From positions 8,252,027 through 8,316,026 of the forward strand of contig NC_087068.1 of NCBI RefSeq assembly GCF_963678635.1: a stretch of DNA of 64,000 bases. The letters are read 5' to 3'. The position numbers were made by a program, and so were the translations under genes. The notes under the pieces are model-generated. The model did no database searches. It was not told where the DNA came from and saw nothing but the letters and a program-made list of their open reading frames with translations. The DNA is from Symsagittifera roscoffensis. Lineage: Eukaryota; Xenacoelomorpha; Acoela; Convolutidae. Positions 40,891-55,178 of the stretch are shown here, piece by piece. Positions within the stretch are counted from its first letter, which is position 1, and each line of letters begins with the position of its first letter.

Positions 40891-43800
40891 AATCGAAAAG
40901 TATGAATGAATTGAATAAAAAATTGAAGCAAAAAACTCACCTTAGGAGAGGGAGCAAAAATTGAATCAAAATTGCCTTTTGTTTTTATCTCGCTGAATAC
41001 TGGAAAATACTTAGCCAAAGATTTGTGCTGTGTTACTGGTCTTTGCTTCGCTGTCACATTGAATTGTTAGGGGGCATATGAAAATCTGATTTGCTATATG
41101 AGTCTGAAACTGTTTTTCACTTATTTTTGGAAAAAAATTTTGTTAACATTTCATACAGTTATTGGACTTGCCTGCTTTTTTATCTTTTTTTTTCAGAACT
41201 GTACTTTAAGTTTTTCTTTGGTTTTTGCGGCTATGAGCTGTTTCCCTGTTGCTCTCAAGTTTTTTTCAAAGGATATTGATCACCAATAAATGATTTGCTA
41301 AAACTAGGTGATAGTGAAAATCTTTTTGTGCTTTTAACGTTTTATGCATTAAAATTCTGATGTCATATTTTTCGTCAAATTCTCCTATGATAATAATTCA
41401 TCGTACTGATTGAGTTTTCTTCAGATGCCATTAATTGTACTGGGATAAAATGATATATTTTCTTGATTAAGTGAATTGCGAGATATTGTTTATCAGTGAT
41501 GTTAATTCTCCATTAGATGATTCAATGATCTTATGTGTTTCTGAACTGAAATTTATTTCGGTCTTCCCTTCTGTTTTTTCTCTGGCTCAATGCTTGAAAC
41601 TACCTAGCTTAAGGATTTTTGCTGTCTAATTGTTTTTTTTGCTCTTATGATGATATGATAGGGACATATGATCATTTGATTAGCTAAACGAGTCTGATTT
41701 TTCCCCTTTTTTCTGCAGAAACGTGGTCAGCACTTCATTCCTTTATTGAAATTGCCTGCTTTTTAATCTTTTCTCAGTTGTATGCTCGATTTTTGTGAAT
41801 TAGGTGGTGTTTCCTTGTTGTTTTTTTTGGTACTCAAGTTTTTTTCAAAAATGTTGAGTACCAATAAATGACTGGCTGAAACTAGATAGTTAAAACTTTT
41901 TTGCATGCCTGAATGTTTCATACATTAAAAATCTGATGTCATATTTCTCGGCAAATGATCCCTTAATAATAAATGATTATACTGATTGAGTTTTCTTCAG
42001 GGGCCATAAATTTTAATGGGATAAAGTGAGATATTTTCTCGATTATATGACTTGCGAGATACTGTTTATCAGTGATGTTAATTGTTCTTCATTAAATGAT
42101 TAATCGATCTTATGTGCTTCTGAACTTATATTTGTATCTATCATCCCTCTTGTTTTTTTTTGTTTACTTGAAATACTTAGCTCAAGGATTTGTGCTGTCT
42201 GTTTTTTTTGCTGTGATGATATGATAGGGACATATGAACATTTGATTAGCTATACGAGTCTGAATCTTTTTTTCCCTTAATTTCTGCAAAAAAGTGGTTA
42301 GCATTTCATTCAGTCATTGAAATTGCCAGCTTTTAAATTTTTCCAGATCTGTGCTCTGTTTTGGCGAATAAGGTGGTGTTTCCCTGTTGCTTTCAAGTTT
42401 TATTCAAAGGATGTTGAGTACCAATAAATGATTTTCTGAAACTAGACGATAGTTAATTTTTTGCATGCTGTGATCGTTTTAGCATTCTCATTCTGATTTC
42501 TTATTTGTCGTCAAATGATCTCATGATATCAAATCCTCGTCCTTATTGAGTTTTCAGATGCTAATATGTCTAATATGTCTTGAGATAGAATAATAGAATT
42601 TCTTGATTATATGAATTGCGAGATATTGTGCATCAGTGATGTTAATTCTTCATTAGATGATTCATTGATCTTATGTGCTTCTGAACTGAAATTGATATCT
42701 GTCTTCCCTGTTGTTTTTTCTCTGGCGCAATACTTGAAAATACTTAGCTCAAAGATTTGTACTGTCTAATTGAGTACCAGTAAATAATTTTCCGAGAGTA
42801 GACGATAGTTCAAAAAATTTTACATGCATGAACGTTTTAACATTCAAAACCTGATGTCGTATTTCTCGTCGAATGATCCCATGATAATAAATCACCGTAC
42901 TGATTGGGTTTTCTTCAGATGCCTTCAATTGATGTGGGATAAAATTACATGCTATCTTGATTATATGAATTGCGAGATACTGTTAATCGGTGATGTTAAT
43001 TCTCCATTAAATGATTTAATGATCTTATATGCTTCTGAAGTGGAATTTCTTTCTGTCTTCCTTTTTGTTTATTTTTCTTTGGCTCAATCCTTGAAAATTA
43101 TTAGCTCAAGGATTTGTGTTTTCTAATTGTCTTTTTGCCTTGATGATGATACGATAGGGACATATGAACATTTGATTAGTTATAGGAGTCTGAGTCTTTT
43201 CTTAATTTTTGAAACAACATAGTCAGCAGTTCATTCAGCTATTGAAACTGTCTGCTCTGTATTTTTTCCTGTTGTGTGCTCGTGTTTTCGTGACTTGGAG
43301 GGTATTTCCCTGTTAATTTCATTTTTTTTATCGGATGTTGAGTACCAATAAATGATTTGCTGAAACTAGACGATAGTTAAAAAATGTTGCGTGCACTGAT
43401 CGTTTTAAGATTTATATGCTGAGGTAATCTTTCTCGTCAAATGATCCCATGGTAATAAATCATCATACTGATTGAGTTTTCTTCAGATGCCATAAATTGT
43501 AATTAGATAAAGTGAGATCTTTTCTTGATTATATGACTTGCGAGATAATGTTTATCAGTGATGTTAATTCTCCATTAGATGATTCAGTGATCTTATGTGC
43601 TTTTGAACTGAAATTTCTATCTGTCTTCGCTTGTTTTTTCTCTGGCTCAATACTTGAAAGTACTTATTTCAAGGAATTTTGCTTTCTAATGTTTTTTTTT
43701 GCTGTCATGATGATTTGATAGGGACATTTGAAAAAACCTGGTCTGCAGTTCATTCGGTGATTGAAATTGACTGCTTTTTAAACTTTTTTTTCAGTTCTAA

Positions 43801-46800
43801 GCCCGATTTATGTAATTTAGGTGGTGTTTCCCTGTTGCTTTCAAGTTTTATTCAAAGGATGTTGAGTACCAATAAATGATTTTCTGAAACTAGACGATAG
43901 TTAATTTTTTTTGCATGCTCTGATCGTTTTAGCATTCTCATTCTGATTTCTTATTTCTCGTCAAATGATCTCATGATATCAAATCATTGTCCTGATTGAA
44001 TTTTAAGATGCTAATAATTGTTTTGGGATAGAATTATAGAATTTCTTGATTATATGAATTGCGAGATATTGTGCATCAGTGATGTTAATTCTTCATTAAA
44101 TTATTCATTGATCTTATGTGCTTCTGAACTGAAATTTATATCTGTCTTCCCTGTTGTTTTTTCTCTGGCGCAATACTTGAAAATACTTAGCTCAAAGATT
44201 TGTACTGTCTAATTGTTTTTTTTTGCTGTGATGATGATATGATAGGGACATAGAAACATTTGATTAGCTATACGAATCTGAGTCTTTTTTCATCAACTTT
44301 TGAAAAAAAACGTAATCAGCAATTCATTCAGTTATTGTAATTGTCTGCTTTTCAAATTTATTTCAAATTTGTGCGCGGTTTTGTTAATCAGATGGTATTT
44401 CCCTGTTGTTTTCAAGTTTTTTCAACGGATGTTGAGTACCAATAAATGATTTTGTTCAAACTAGACAATAGTTAAAAGAATTTTGCATGCTCTGAACGTT
44501 CTAACATTCAAAACCTGATGTCATTTTTTGCGTTAAATGATCCCGCCTCGATAATAAATCAGCGTACTGATTGAGTTTTCTTCAGATGCCTTAAACTGCA
44601 GGGGGATTAAATGACATATTTATTTGATTATATGAATTGCGAGATACTGTTTGTCAGTGATCTCGCAATTCAGTTATTGTAATTGTTATTGTAAGTGATC
44701 TCGCCATTCAGTTATTGTAATTGTCTGCTTTTCAAATTTATTTCAAATTTGTGCGCGGTTTTGTAAATCAGATGGTGTTTCCCTGTTGTTTTCAAGTTTT
44801 TTCAACGGATGTTGAGTACCAATAAATGATTTTGTTCAAACTAGACGATAGTTAAAAGAATTTTGCATGCTCTGAACGTTCTAACATTCAAAACCTGATG
44901 TCATTTTTTGCGTTAAATGATCCCGCCTCGATAATAAATCAGCGTACTGATTGAGTTTTCTTCAGATGCCTTAAACTGCAGTGGGATTAAATGACATATT
45001 TATTTGATTATATGAATTGCGAGATACTGTTTGTCAGTGATGTTAATTCTCCATTAGATGATTTAATGATCTTATAGGCTTCTGAAGTGTTTTTTGTCCT
45101 CTTTTGTTTTTTTCTCTGGCTCAATACTTGAAAATTCATAGCTCAAGGATTTGAGCCTTCTAATTGTTTTTTTTTGCCTTGAAGATGATATGATAGCGAC
45201 ATATGAACATTTGATTAGCTATACGAGTCTGAGTCTTTTTTTAATTCTTGAAAAAACGTGGTCAACAGTTCGTTCAGCTATTGAAGTTGTCTGCTTCAAT
45301 TTTTTTTCCAATTGTGCGCGCGTTTTTTGTGAATTAGATGCTGCTTCCCTGTTGCCTTCAAGTTTTTATTCATAGGATATTGAGTACCAATAAATGACTG
45401 GCTGAAACTAGGTGATAGTGAAAATCTTTTTGCGTGCTCTGATCGTTTTAACATTCATATTCTGATGCCATATTTCTCGTCAAATGATTCCATGATAATA
45501 AATCATCGTACTGATTGAGTTTTCTTCAGGGGCCATAAATTCTCGTGGGATAAAGTGAGATATTTTCTTGATTATATGACTTGCGAGATAATGTTTATCA
45601 GTGATGTTAATTCTCCATAAGATGATTGAATGTTCTTTAAGCTTGTGAACTGAAATTTGCTGTTGTCCTCCCTTTTGTTTTTTCTCTGGCTCAATACTTG
45701 AAAGTTTTTAGCTCAAGGATTTGTGCTGTCTAATTGGTTTCTTTTGCCTTGATGATGATATGATAGGGACATATGAACATTTGATTAGCCATACGAATCT
45801 TAGTCTTTTTTCCTTAACTTTTAAAAAAACGTAGTCAGCAGTTCATTCAGTTATTGTAATTGTCTGCTTTTCAAATTTTTTTCAAATTTGTGCGCGATTT
45901 TGTAACTCAGATGGTGTTTCCCTGTTATTTTCAAGTTTTTTCTACGGATATTGATCACCAATAAATGATTTGCTCAAACTGGGTGATAGTGAATTTCTTT
46001 GTGTGCTTTTAACGTTTTATGCATTAAAATTCTGATGTCATTTTTTTCGGAAAATTGTGCTATGATAATAAATCATCGTATTGATTGAGTTTTCTTCAGA
46101 TGCCATTAATTGTACTGGGATAAAATGATATATTTTCTTGATTATGTGAATTGCGAGATATTGTTTATCAGTGATGTTAATTCTCCCATAGATGATTCAA
46201 TGATCTTATGTGTTTCTGAAGTGAAATTTATTTCGGTCTTCCCTTCTGTTTTTTCTCTGGCACAATACTTGAAACTACCTATCTCTGGCACAATACTTGA
46301 CCCTGAAACTTAAGGATTTTTGCTGTCTAATTGTTTTCTTTGCTGTTATGATGATATGATAGGGACATTTGATCATTTGATTAGCTAAACGAGTCTGATT
46401 TTTTCCCCTTTTTTCTGCAGAAACGTGGTCAACACTTCATTCCTTTATTGAAATTGCCTGCTTTTTAATCTTTTCTCAGTTGTATGCTCGATTTTTGTGA
46501 ATTAAGTGGTGTTTCCCTGTTGTTTTCAAGTTTTTTTTTAAGAAAATGTTGAGTACCAATAAATGACTGGTTGAAACTAGATAGTTAAAACTTTTTTTGC
46601 ATGCCTGAATGTTTCATACATTTAAAAACTGATTACATTTTTTTTCAAGTGTTCGCTTGATAATGAATCATTTTACTGATTGAGTTTTTATCAGATGACA
46701 TTAATTGTAGTGGAATAAAATAATAAGATTTTCTTTTATAGATGACTTGCGAGATAATGTTTTTCAGTCATGTTAATTCTCCATTAGATGACATTAATTG

Positions 46801-47221
46801 TAGTGGAATAAAATAATAAGGTTTTCTTTTATAGATGACTTGCGAGATAATGTTTATGAGTGATGTTAATTCTCCATTAGATGATTCAGTGATCTCATGT
46901 GCTTCTGAACTAAAATTTTCATCTGTGACTTTTGTTCTTACTCCGGCTCGATACTTGAAAATACTTAGCTTTAAGGATTTGTGCTGTCTAGTTTTTTTTG
47001 CTGGGATGATGATATGAGGAGGACATATGATCATTCGATTAGCTTTACAAGTCTGAATCTTTTTCCCTAAATTTTGAAAAAAGGTTGTCAGCACTTCACA
47101 CAGTAAGTGAAATTGCTTGCTTTTTAGTTTTTTTTTTTCAGTTTTGTGCTCAATTTTTTCTTCGATTTTTGTGAATTAGGTGGTGTTTCCCTGTTGTTTT
47201 CAAGTTTTTTTTCAAAACTGT

Positions 47222-49480
47222 TGAGTACCAATAAATGACTGGCTGAAACTAGATAGTTAAAACTTTTTTGCATGCCTGAATGTTTCATACATTAAAAATC
47301 TGATGTCATATTTCTCGGCAAATGATCCCTTAATAATAAATGATTATACTGATTGAGTTTTCTTCAGATGCCATTTATTGTACTGGGATAAAATGCTATA
47401 TTTTTTTGATAAATGAAATTGCGAGATACTGTTTATCAGTGATGTTAATTCTTCTTCATTAAATGATTAAATGATCTTATGTGCTTCTGAACTTAAATTT
47501 GTATCTATCTTCCCTTTTGTTTTTTTGTTTACTTGAAATACTTAGCTCAAGGATTTGTGCTGTCTGTTTTTTTTTGTTGTGATGATATGATAGGGACATA
47601 TGAACGTTTGATTAGCTATACGAGTCTGAATCTTTTTTCCCTCAATTTCTGCAAAAACGTGGTCAGCATTTCATTCAGTCATTGAAATTGCCTGCTTTTA
47701 AATTTTTCCAGATCTGTGCTTTGTTTTGGCGAATAAGGTGGTGTTTCCCTGTTGCTTTCAACTTTTATTCAAAGGATGTTGAGTACCAATAAATGATTTT
47801 CTGAAACTAGACGATAGTTAATTTTTTTGCATGCTCTGATCGTTTCAGCATTCTCATTTTGATGTCATATTTCTCGTCAAATAATCTCATGATATCAAAT
47901 CATCGTCCTGATTGAGTTTTCAGATGCTAATAATTATATTGGGATAGAATAATAGAATTTCTTGATTATATGATTTGCGAGATATTGTGCATCAGTGATG
48001 TTAATTCTTCATTAGATGATTCATTGATCTTTTGTGCTTCTGAACTGAAATTTATATCTGTCTTCCCTGTTGTTTTTTCTCTGGCGCAATACTTGAAAAT
48101 ACTTAGCTCAAAGATTTTTACTATCTAATTGTTTTTTTTTGCTGTGATGATGATATGATAGGGACATATGAACATTTGATTAGCTATACGAATCTGAGTC
48201 TTTTTTCCTTAACTTAAAAAAAACGTAATCAGCAGTTCATTCAGTTATTGTAATTGTCTGCTTTTCAAATTTATTTCAAATTTGTGCGCGTTCAAATTTT
48301 TGGTGTTTCCCTGTTGTTTTCAAGTTTTTCAACGGATGTTGAGTACCAATAAATGATTTTTTGAAATAGACGATAGTTAAAAAAATTTTGCATGCTCTGA
48401 ACGTTTTAACATTCAAAACCTGGTGTCATTTTTTGCGTTAAATGATCCCGCCTCGATAATAAATCAGCGTACTGATTGATTTTTCTTCAGATGCCTTAAA
48501 CTCTAGTGGGATTAAATGACATATTTATTTGATTATATGAATTGCGAGATACTGTTTGTCAGTGATGTTAATTCTCCATTAGATGATTTAATGATCTTAT
48601 AGGCTTCTGAAGTGTTTTTTTTTCTGCCCTCTTTTTTGTTTTTTCTCTGGCTCAATACTTGAAAATTCATAGCTCAAGGATTTGAGCCTTCTAATTGTTT
48701 TTTTTGCCTTGATGATGATATGATAGGGACATATGAACATTTGATTAGCTATACGAGTCTGAGTCTTTTTTTAATTTTTGAAAAAACTTGGTCAGCAGTT
48801 CATTCAGCTATTGAAATTGGCTGCTTTAATTTCTTTTCAATTGTGCGCGCGTTTTTTGTGAATTAGATGCTGTTTCTCTGTTGCTTTCAAGTTTTATTTC
48901 ATAGGATGTCGAGTACCAATAAATGATTTGCTGAAACTAGACTAAATAAAAAAAAATGTTGCGTGCTTTAATCGTTTTAACATTCATATCCTGATGTCAT
49001 ATTTCTTGTCAAATGATCCCATGTTAATTAATCATCGTACTGATAGAGTTTTCCTCAGGGGCCGCAAATTCTAGTGGGATTAACTGAGATATTTTCTTGA
49101 TTAAATGACTTGCGAAATAATGTTTATCAGTGATGTTAATTCTCCATAAGATGATTCAATGATCTTTGTGCTTCTGAACTGAAATTTCTTATCTGTCCTC
49201 CCTTTTGTTTTTTCTCTGGCTCAATACTTAAAAATACTTAGCTCAAGGATTTGAGCCTTCTAATTGTTTTTTTTGCCTTGATGATGATATGATAGGGACA
49301 TATGAACATTTGATTAGCTATACGAGTCTGAGTCTTTTTTTAATTTTTGAAAAAACTTGGTCAGCAGTTCATTCAGCTATTGAAATTGGCTGCTTTAATT
49401 TCTTTTCAATTGTGCGCGCGTTTTTTGTGAATTAGATGCTGTTTCTCTGTTGCTTTCAAGTTTTATTTCATAGGATGTTG
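47222..49480 (+). repeat. Higher-order cassette a-b-c-d, copy 1
   Basis: Four monomer types in fixed order: a (GACTGGCTGAAACTAGATAG), b (TTTCAGCATTCTCATTTTGA), c (GATCCCGCCTCGATAATAA) and d (CTAGACTAAATAAAAAAAA). It is followed by an extra d and an e-type monomer. Confidence 0.8.
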
Positions 49481-50644
49481 AGTACCAATAAATGATTTGC
49501 TGAAACTAGACTAAATAAAAAAAAATGTTGCGTGCTTTAATCGTTTTAACATTCATATCCTGATGTCATATTTCTTGTCAAATGATCCCATGTTAATTAA
49601 TCATCGTACTGATAGAGTTTTCCTCAGGGGCCGCAAATTCTAGTGGGATTAACTGAGATATTTTCTTGATTAAATGACTTGCGAAATAATGTTTATCAGT
49701 GATGTTAATTCTCCATAAGATGATTCAATGATCTTTGTGCTTCTGAACTGAAATTTCTTATCTGTCCTCCCTTTTGTTTTTTCTCTGGCTCAATACTTAA
49801 AAATACTTAGCTCAAGAGTTTGTGCTGTCTTGTTTTTTTTGCTGTTCTGATGATATGATAGGGACATATGATCATTCGATTAGCTAAACGAGTCTGATTT
49901 TCCCCCTTTTTCTGCAAAAACGTGGTCAACACTTCATTCCTTTATTGAAATTGCCTGTGTTTTTAGTTTTTTCTCAGTTGATTGCTCGATTTTTGTGAAT
50001 TAGATGGGTTTTCACTGTTGTTTTCAAGTTCTCATTCAAAGAATGTTGAGTACCAATAAATGACTGGCTGAAACTAGGTGATAGTGAAAATCTTTTTGCG
50101 TGCTCTGATTGTTTTAACATTCATATTCTGATGCCATATTTCTCGTCAAATGATCCCATGATAATAAATCAGCGTACTGATTGAGTTTTCTTCAGATGCC
50201 TTAAATTGTAGTGGGATTAAAATGTAGTGACTTAAATTGTAATGACATATTTATTTGATTTTTTGAATTGCGAGATACTGTTTATCAGTGATGTTAATTC
50301 TCCATTAGATGATTCAGTGATCTCATGTGCTTCTGAACTAAAATGTTCATCTGTGATTTTTGTTCTTACTCCGGCTCGATACTTGAAAATACTTAGCTTT
50401 AAGGATTTGTGCTGTCTAGTTTTTTTTGCTGGGATGATGATATGAGGAGGACATATGACCATTCGATTAGCTTTACAAGTCTAAGTCTTTTTCCCTAAAT
50501 TTTGAAAAAAGGTTGTCAGCACTTCACACAGTAAGTGAAATTGCTTGCTTTTTAGTTTTTTTTGCAGTTTTGTGCTCAATTTTTTCTTCGAATTTTGTGA
50601 ATTAGGTGTTGTTTCCCTGTTGTTTTCAAGTTTTTTTCAAAAAT

Positions 50645-52917
50645 GTTGAGTACCAATAAATGACTGGCTGAAACTAGATAGTTAAAACTTTTTTGCATGC
50701 CTGAATGTTTCATACATTAAAAATTTGATGTCATATTTCTCGGCAAATGATCCCTTAATAATAAATGATTATACTGATTGAGTTTTCTTCAGATGCCATT
50801 TATTGTACTGGGATAAAATGCTATATTTTTTTGATTAATTAAATTACGAGATACTGTTTATCAGTGATGTTAATTCTTCTTCATTAAATGATTAAATGAT
50901 CTTATGTGCTTCTGAACTTAAATTTGTATCTATCTTCCCTTTTGTTTTTTTTTGTTTACTTGAAATACTTAGCTCAAGGATTTGTGCTGTCTGTTTTTTT
51001 TTGTTGTGATGATATGATAGGGACATATGAACATTTGATTAGCTATACGAGTCTGAATCTTTTTTCCCTCAATTTCTGCAAAAACGTGGTCAGCATTTCA
51101 TTCAGTCATTGAAATTGCCTGCTTTTAAATTTTTCCAGATCTGTGCTCTGTTTTGGCGAATAAGGTGGTGTTTCCCTGTTGCTTTCAACTTTTATTCAAA
51201 GGATGTTGAGTACCAATAAATGATTTTCTGAAACTAGACGATAGTTAATTTTTTTGCATGCTCTGATCGTTTCAGCATTCTCATTTTGATGTCATATTTC
51301 TCGTCAAATATTCTCATGATATCAAATCATCGTCCTGATTGAGTTTTCAGATGCTAATAATTGTATTGGGATAGAATAATAGAATTTCTTGATTATATGA
51401 TTTTGCGAGATATTGTGCATCAGTGATGTTAATTCTTCATTAGATGATTCATTGATCTTTTGTGCTTCTGAACTGAAATTTATATCTGTCTTCCCTGTTG
51501 TTTTTTCTCTGGCGCAATACTTGAAAATACTTAGCTCAAAGATTTTTACTGTCTAATTGTTTTTTTTGCTGTGATGATGATATGATAGGGACATATGAAC
51601 ATTTGATTAGCTATACGAATCTGAGTCTTTTTTCCTTAACTTTAAAAAAAACGTAATCAGCAGTTCATTCAGTTATTGTAATTGTCTGCTTTTCAAATTT
51701 ATTTCAAATTTGTGCGCGTTCAAATTTTTGGTGTTTCCCTGTTGTTTTCAAGTTTTTCAACGGATGTTGAGTACCAATAAATGATTTTTTGAAACTAGAC
51801 GATAGTTAAAAAATTTTTGCATGCTCTGAACGTTTTAACATTCAAAACCTGGTGTCATTTTTTGCGTTAAATGATCCCGCCTCGATAATAAATCAGCGTA
51901 CTGATTGAGTTTTCTTCAGATGCCTTAAATTGTAGTGGGATTAAATGACATATTTATTTGATTATATGAATTGCGAGATACTGTTTGTCAGTGATGTTAA
52001 TTCTCCATTAGATGATTTAATGATCTTATAGGCTTCTGAAGTGTTTTTTTTCGGTCCTCTTTTTTGTTTTTTCTGTGGCTCAATACTTGAAAATTCATAG
52101 CTCAAGGATTTGAGCCTTCTAATTGTTTTTTTGCCTTGATGATGATATGATAGGGACATATGAACATTTGATTAGCTATACGAGTCTGAGTCTTTTTTTA
52201 ATTTTTGAAAAAACTTGGTCAGCAGTTCATTCAGCTATTGAAATTGTCTGCTGTAATTTTTTTTCCGATTTTGCGCGCGTTTTTTGTGAATTAGATGCTG
52301 TTTCTCTGTTGCTTTCAAGTTTTAACTCATAGGATGTTGAGTACCAATAAATGATTTGCTGAAACTAGACTAAATAAAAAAAAATTTTGCGTGCTTTAAT
52401 CGTTTTAACATTCATATCCTGATGTCATATTTCTTGTCAAATGATCCCATGTTAATTAATCATCGTACTGATTGAGTTTTATTCAGGGGCCACAAATTCT
52501 AGTGGGATTAACTGAGATATTTTCTTGATTAAATGACTTGCGAAATAATGTTTATCAGTGATGTTAATTCTCCATTAGATGATTCAGTGATCTCATGTGC
52601 TTCTGAACTAAAATTTTCATCTGTGACTTTTGTTCTTACTCGGGCTCGATACTTGAAAATACTTAGCTTTAAGGATTTGTGCTGTCTAGTTTTTTTTGCT
52701 GGGATGATGATATGAGGAGGACATATGATCATTCGATTAGCTTTACAAGTCTGAATCTTTTTCCCTAAATTTTGAAAAAAGGTTGTCAGCACTTCACACA
52801 GTAAGTGAAATTGCTTGCTTTTTAGTTTTTTTTTCAGTTTTGTGCTCAATTTTTTCTTCGATTTTTGTGAATTAGGTGGTGTTTCCCTGTTGTTTTCAAA
52901 TTTTTTTTCAAAACTGT
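50645..52917 (+). repeat. Higher-order cassette a-b-c-d, copy 2
   Basis: Same four monomer types in the same order, starting 3,423 bp after copy 1 and running directly into copy 3. Confidence 0.8.
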
Positions 52918-55178
52918 TGAGTACCAATAAATGACTGGCTGAAACTAGATAGTTAAAACTTTTTTGCATGCCTGAATGTTTCATACATTAAAAATCTGAT
53001 GTCATATTTCTCGGCAAATGATCCCTTAATAATAAATGATTATACTGATTGAGTTTTCTTCAGATGCCATTTATTGTACTGGGATAAAATGCTATTTTTT
53101 TTTGATTAATTAAATTGCGAGATACTGTTTATCAGTGATGTTAATTCTTCTTCATTAAATGATTAAATGATCTTATGTGCTTCTGAACTTAAATTTGTAT
53201 CTATCTTCCCTTTTGTTTTTTTTGTTTACTTGAAATACTAAGCTCAAGGATTTGTGCTGTCTGTTTTTTTTGTTGTGATGATATGATAGGGACATATGAA
53301 CATTTGATTAGCTATACGACTCTGAATCTTTTTTCCCTCAATTTCTGCAAAAACGTGGTCAGCATTTCATTCAGTCATTGAAATTGCCTGCTTTTAAATT
53401 TTTCCAGATCTGTGCTTTGTTTTGGCGAATAAGGTGGTGTTTCCCTGTTGCTTTCAACTTTTATTCAAAGGATGTTGAGTACCAATAAATGATTTTCTGA
53501 AACTAGACGATAGTTAATTTTTTTGCATGCTCTGATTGTTTCAGCATTCTCATTTTGATGTCATATTTCTCGTCAAATAATCTCATGATATCAAATCATC
53601 GTCCTGATTGAGTTTTCAGATGCTAATAATTATATTGGGATAGAATAATAGAATTTCTTGATTATATGATTTGCGAGATATTGTGCATCAGTGATGTTAA
53701 TTCTTCATTAGATGATTCATTGATCTTTTGTGCTTCTGAACTGAAATTTATATCTGTCTTCCCTGTTGTTTTTTCTCTGGCGCAATACTTGAAAATACTT
53801 AGCTCAAAGATTTTTACTATCTAATTGTTTTTTTTTGCTGTGATGATGATATGATAGGGACATATGAACATTTGATTAGCTATACGAATCTGAGTCTTTT
53901 TTCCTTAAGTTAAAAAAAAACGTAATCAGCAGTTCATTCAGTTATTGTAATTGTCTGCTTTTCAAATTTATTTCAAATTTGTGCCCGTTCAAATTTTTGG
54001 TGTTTCCCTGTTGTTTTCAAGTTTTTCAACGGATGTTGAAAACCAATAAATGATTTTTTGAAATAGACGATAGTTAAAAAAATTTTGCATGCTCTGAACG
54101 TTTTAACATTCAAAACCTGGTGTCATTTTTTGCGTTAAATGATCCCGCCTCGATAATAAATCAGCGTACTGATTGATTTTTCTTCAGATGCCTTAAACTC
54201 TAGTGGGATTAAATGACATATTTATTTGATTATATGAATTGCGAGATACTGTTTGTCAGTGACGTTAATTCTCCATTAGATGATTTAATGATCTTATAGG
54301 CTTCTGAAGTGTTTTTTTTTCTGCCCTCTTTTTTGTTTTTTCTCTGGCTCAATACTTGAAAATTCATAGCTCAAGGATTTGAGCCTTCTAATTGTTTTTT
54401 TTTGCCTTGATGATGATATGATAGGGACATATGAACATTTGATTAGCTATACGAGTCTGAGTCTTTTTTTAATTTTTGAAAAAACTTGGTCAGCAGTTCA
54501 TTCAGCTATTGAAATTGGCTGCTTTAATTTTTTTTCCAATTGTGCGCGCGTTTTTTGTGAATTAGATGCTGTTTCTCTGTTGCTTTCAAGTTTTATTTCA
54601 TAGGATGTTGAGTACCAATAAATGATTTGCTGAAACTAGACTAAATAAAAAAAAATGTTGCGTGCTTTAATCGTTTTAACATTCATAACCTGATGTCATA
54701 TTTCTTGTCAAATGATCCCATGTTAATTAATCATCGTACTGATTGAGTTTTCCTCGGGGGCCACAATTTCTAGTGGGATTAACTGAGATATTTTCTTGAT
54801 TAAATGACTTGCGAAATAATGTTTATCAGTGATGTTAATTCTCCATTAGATGATTTAATGATCTTATAGGCTTCTGAAGTGTTTTTTTTTCTGCCCTCTT
54901 TTTTGTTTTTTCTCTGGCTCAATACTTGAAAATTCATAGCTCAAGGATTTGAGCCTTCTAATTGTTTTTTTTTGCCTTGATGATGATATGATAGGGACAT
55001 ATGAACATTTGATTAGCTATACGAGTCTGAGTCTTTTTTTAATTTTTGAAAAAACTTGGTCAGCAGTTCATTCAGCTATTGAAATTGGCTGCTTTAATTT
55101 TTTTTCCAATTGTGCGCGCGTTTTTTGTGAATTAGATGCTGTTTCTCTGTTGCTTTCAAGTTTTATTTCATAGGATGT
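52918..55178 (+). repeat. Higher-order cassette a-b-c-d, copy 3
   Basis: Starts 2,273 bp (four monomers) after copy 2. It is followed by an extra d (55179) and two e-type monomers (55748, 56316). Confidence 0.8.
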
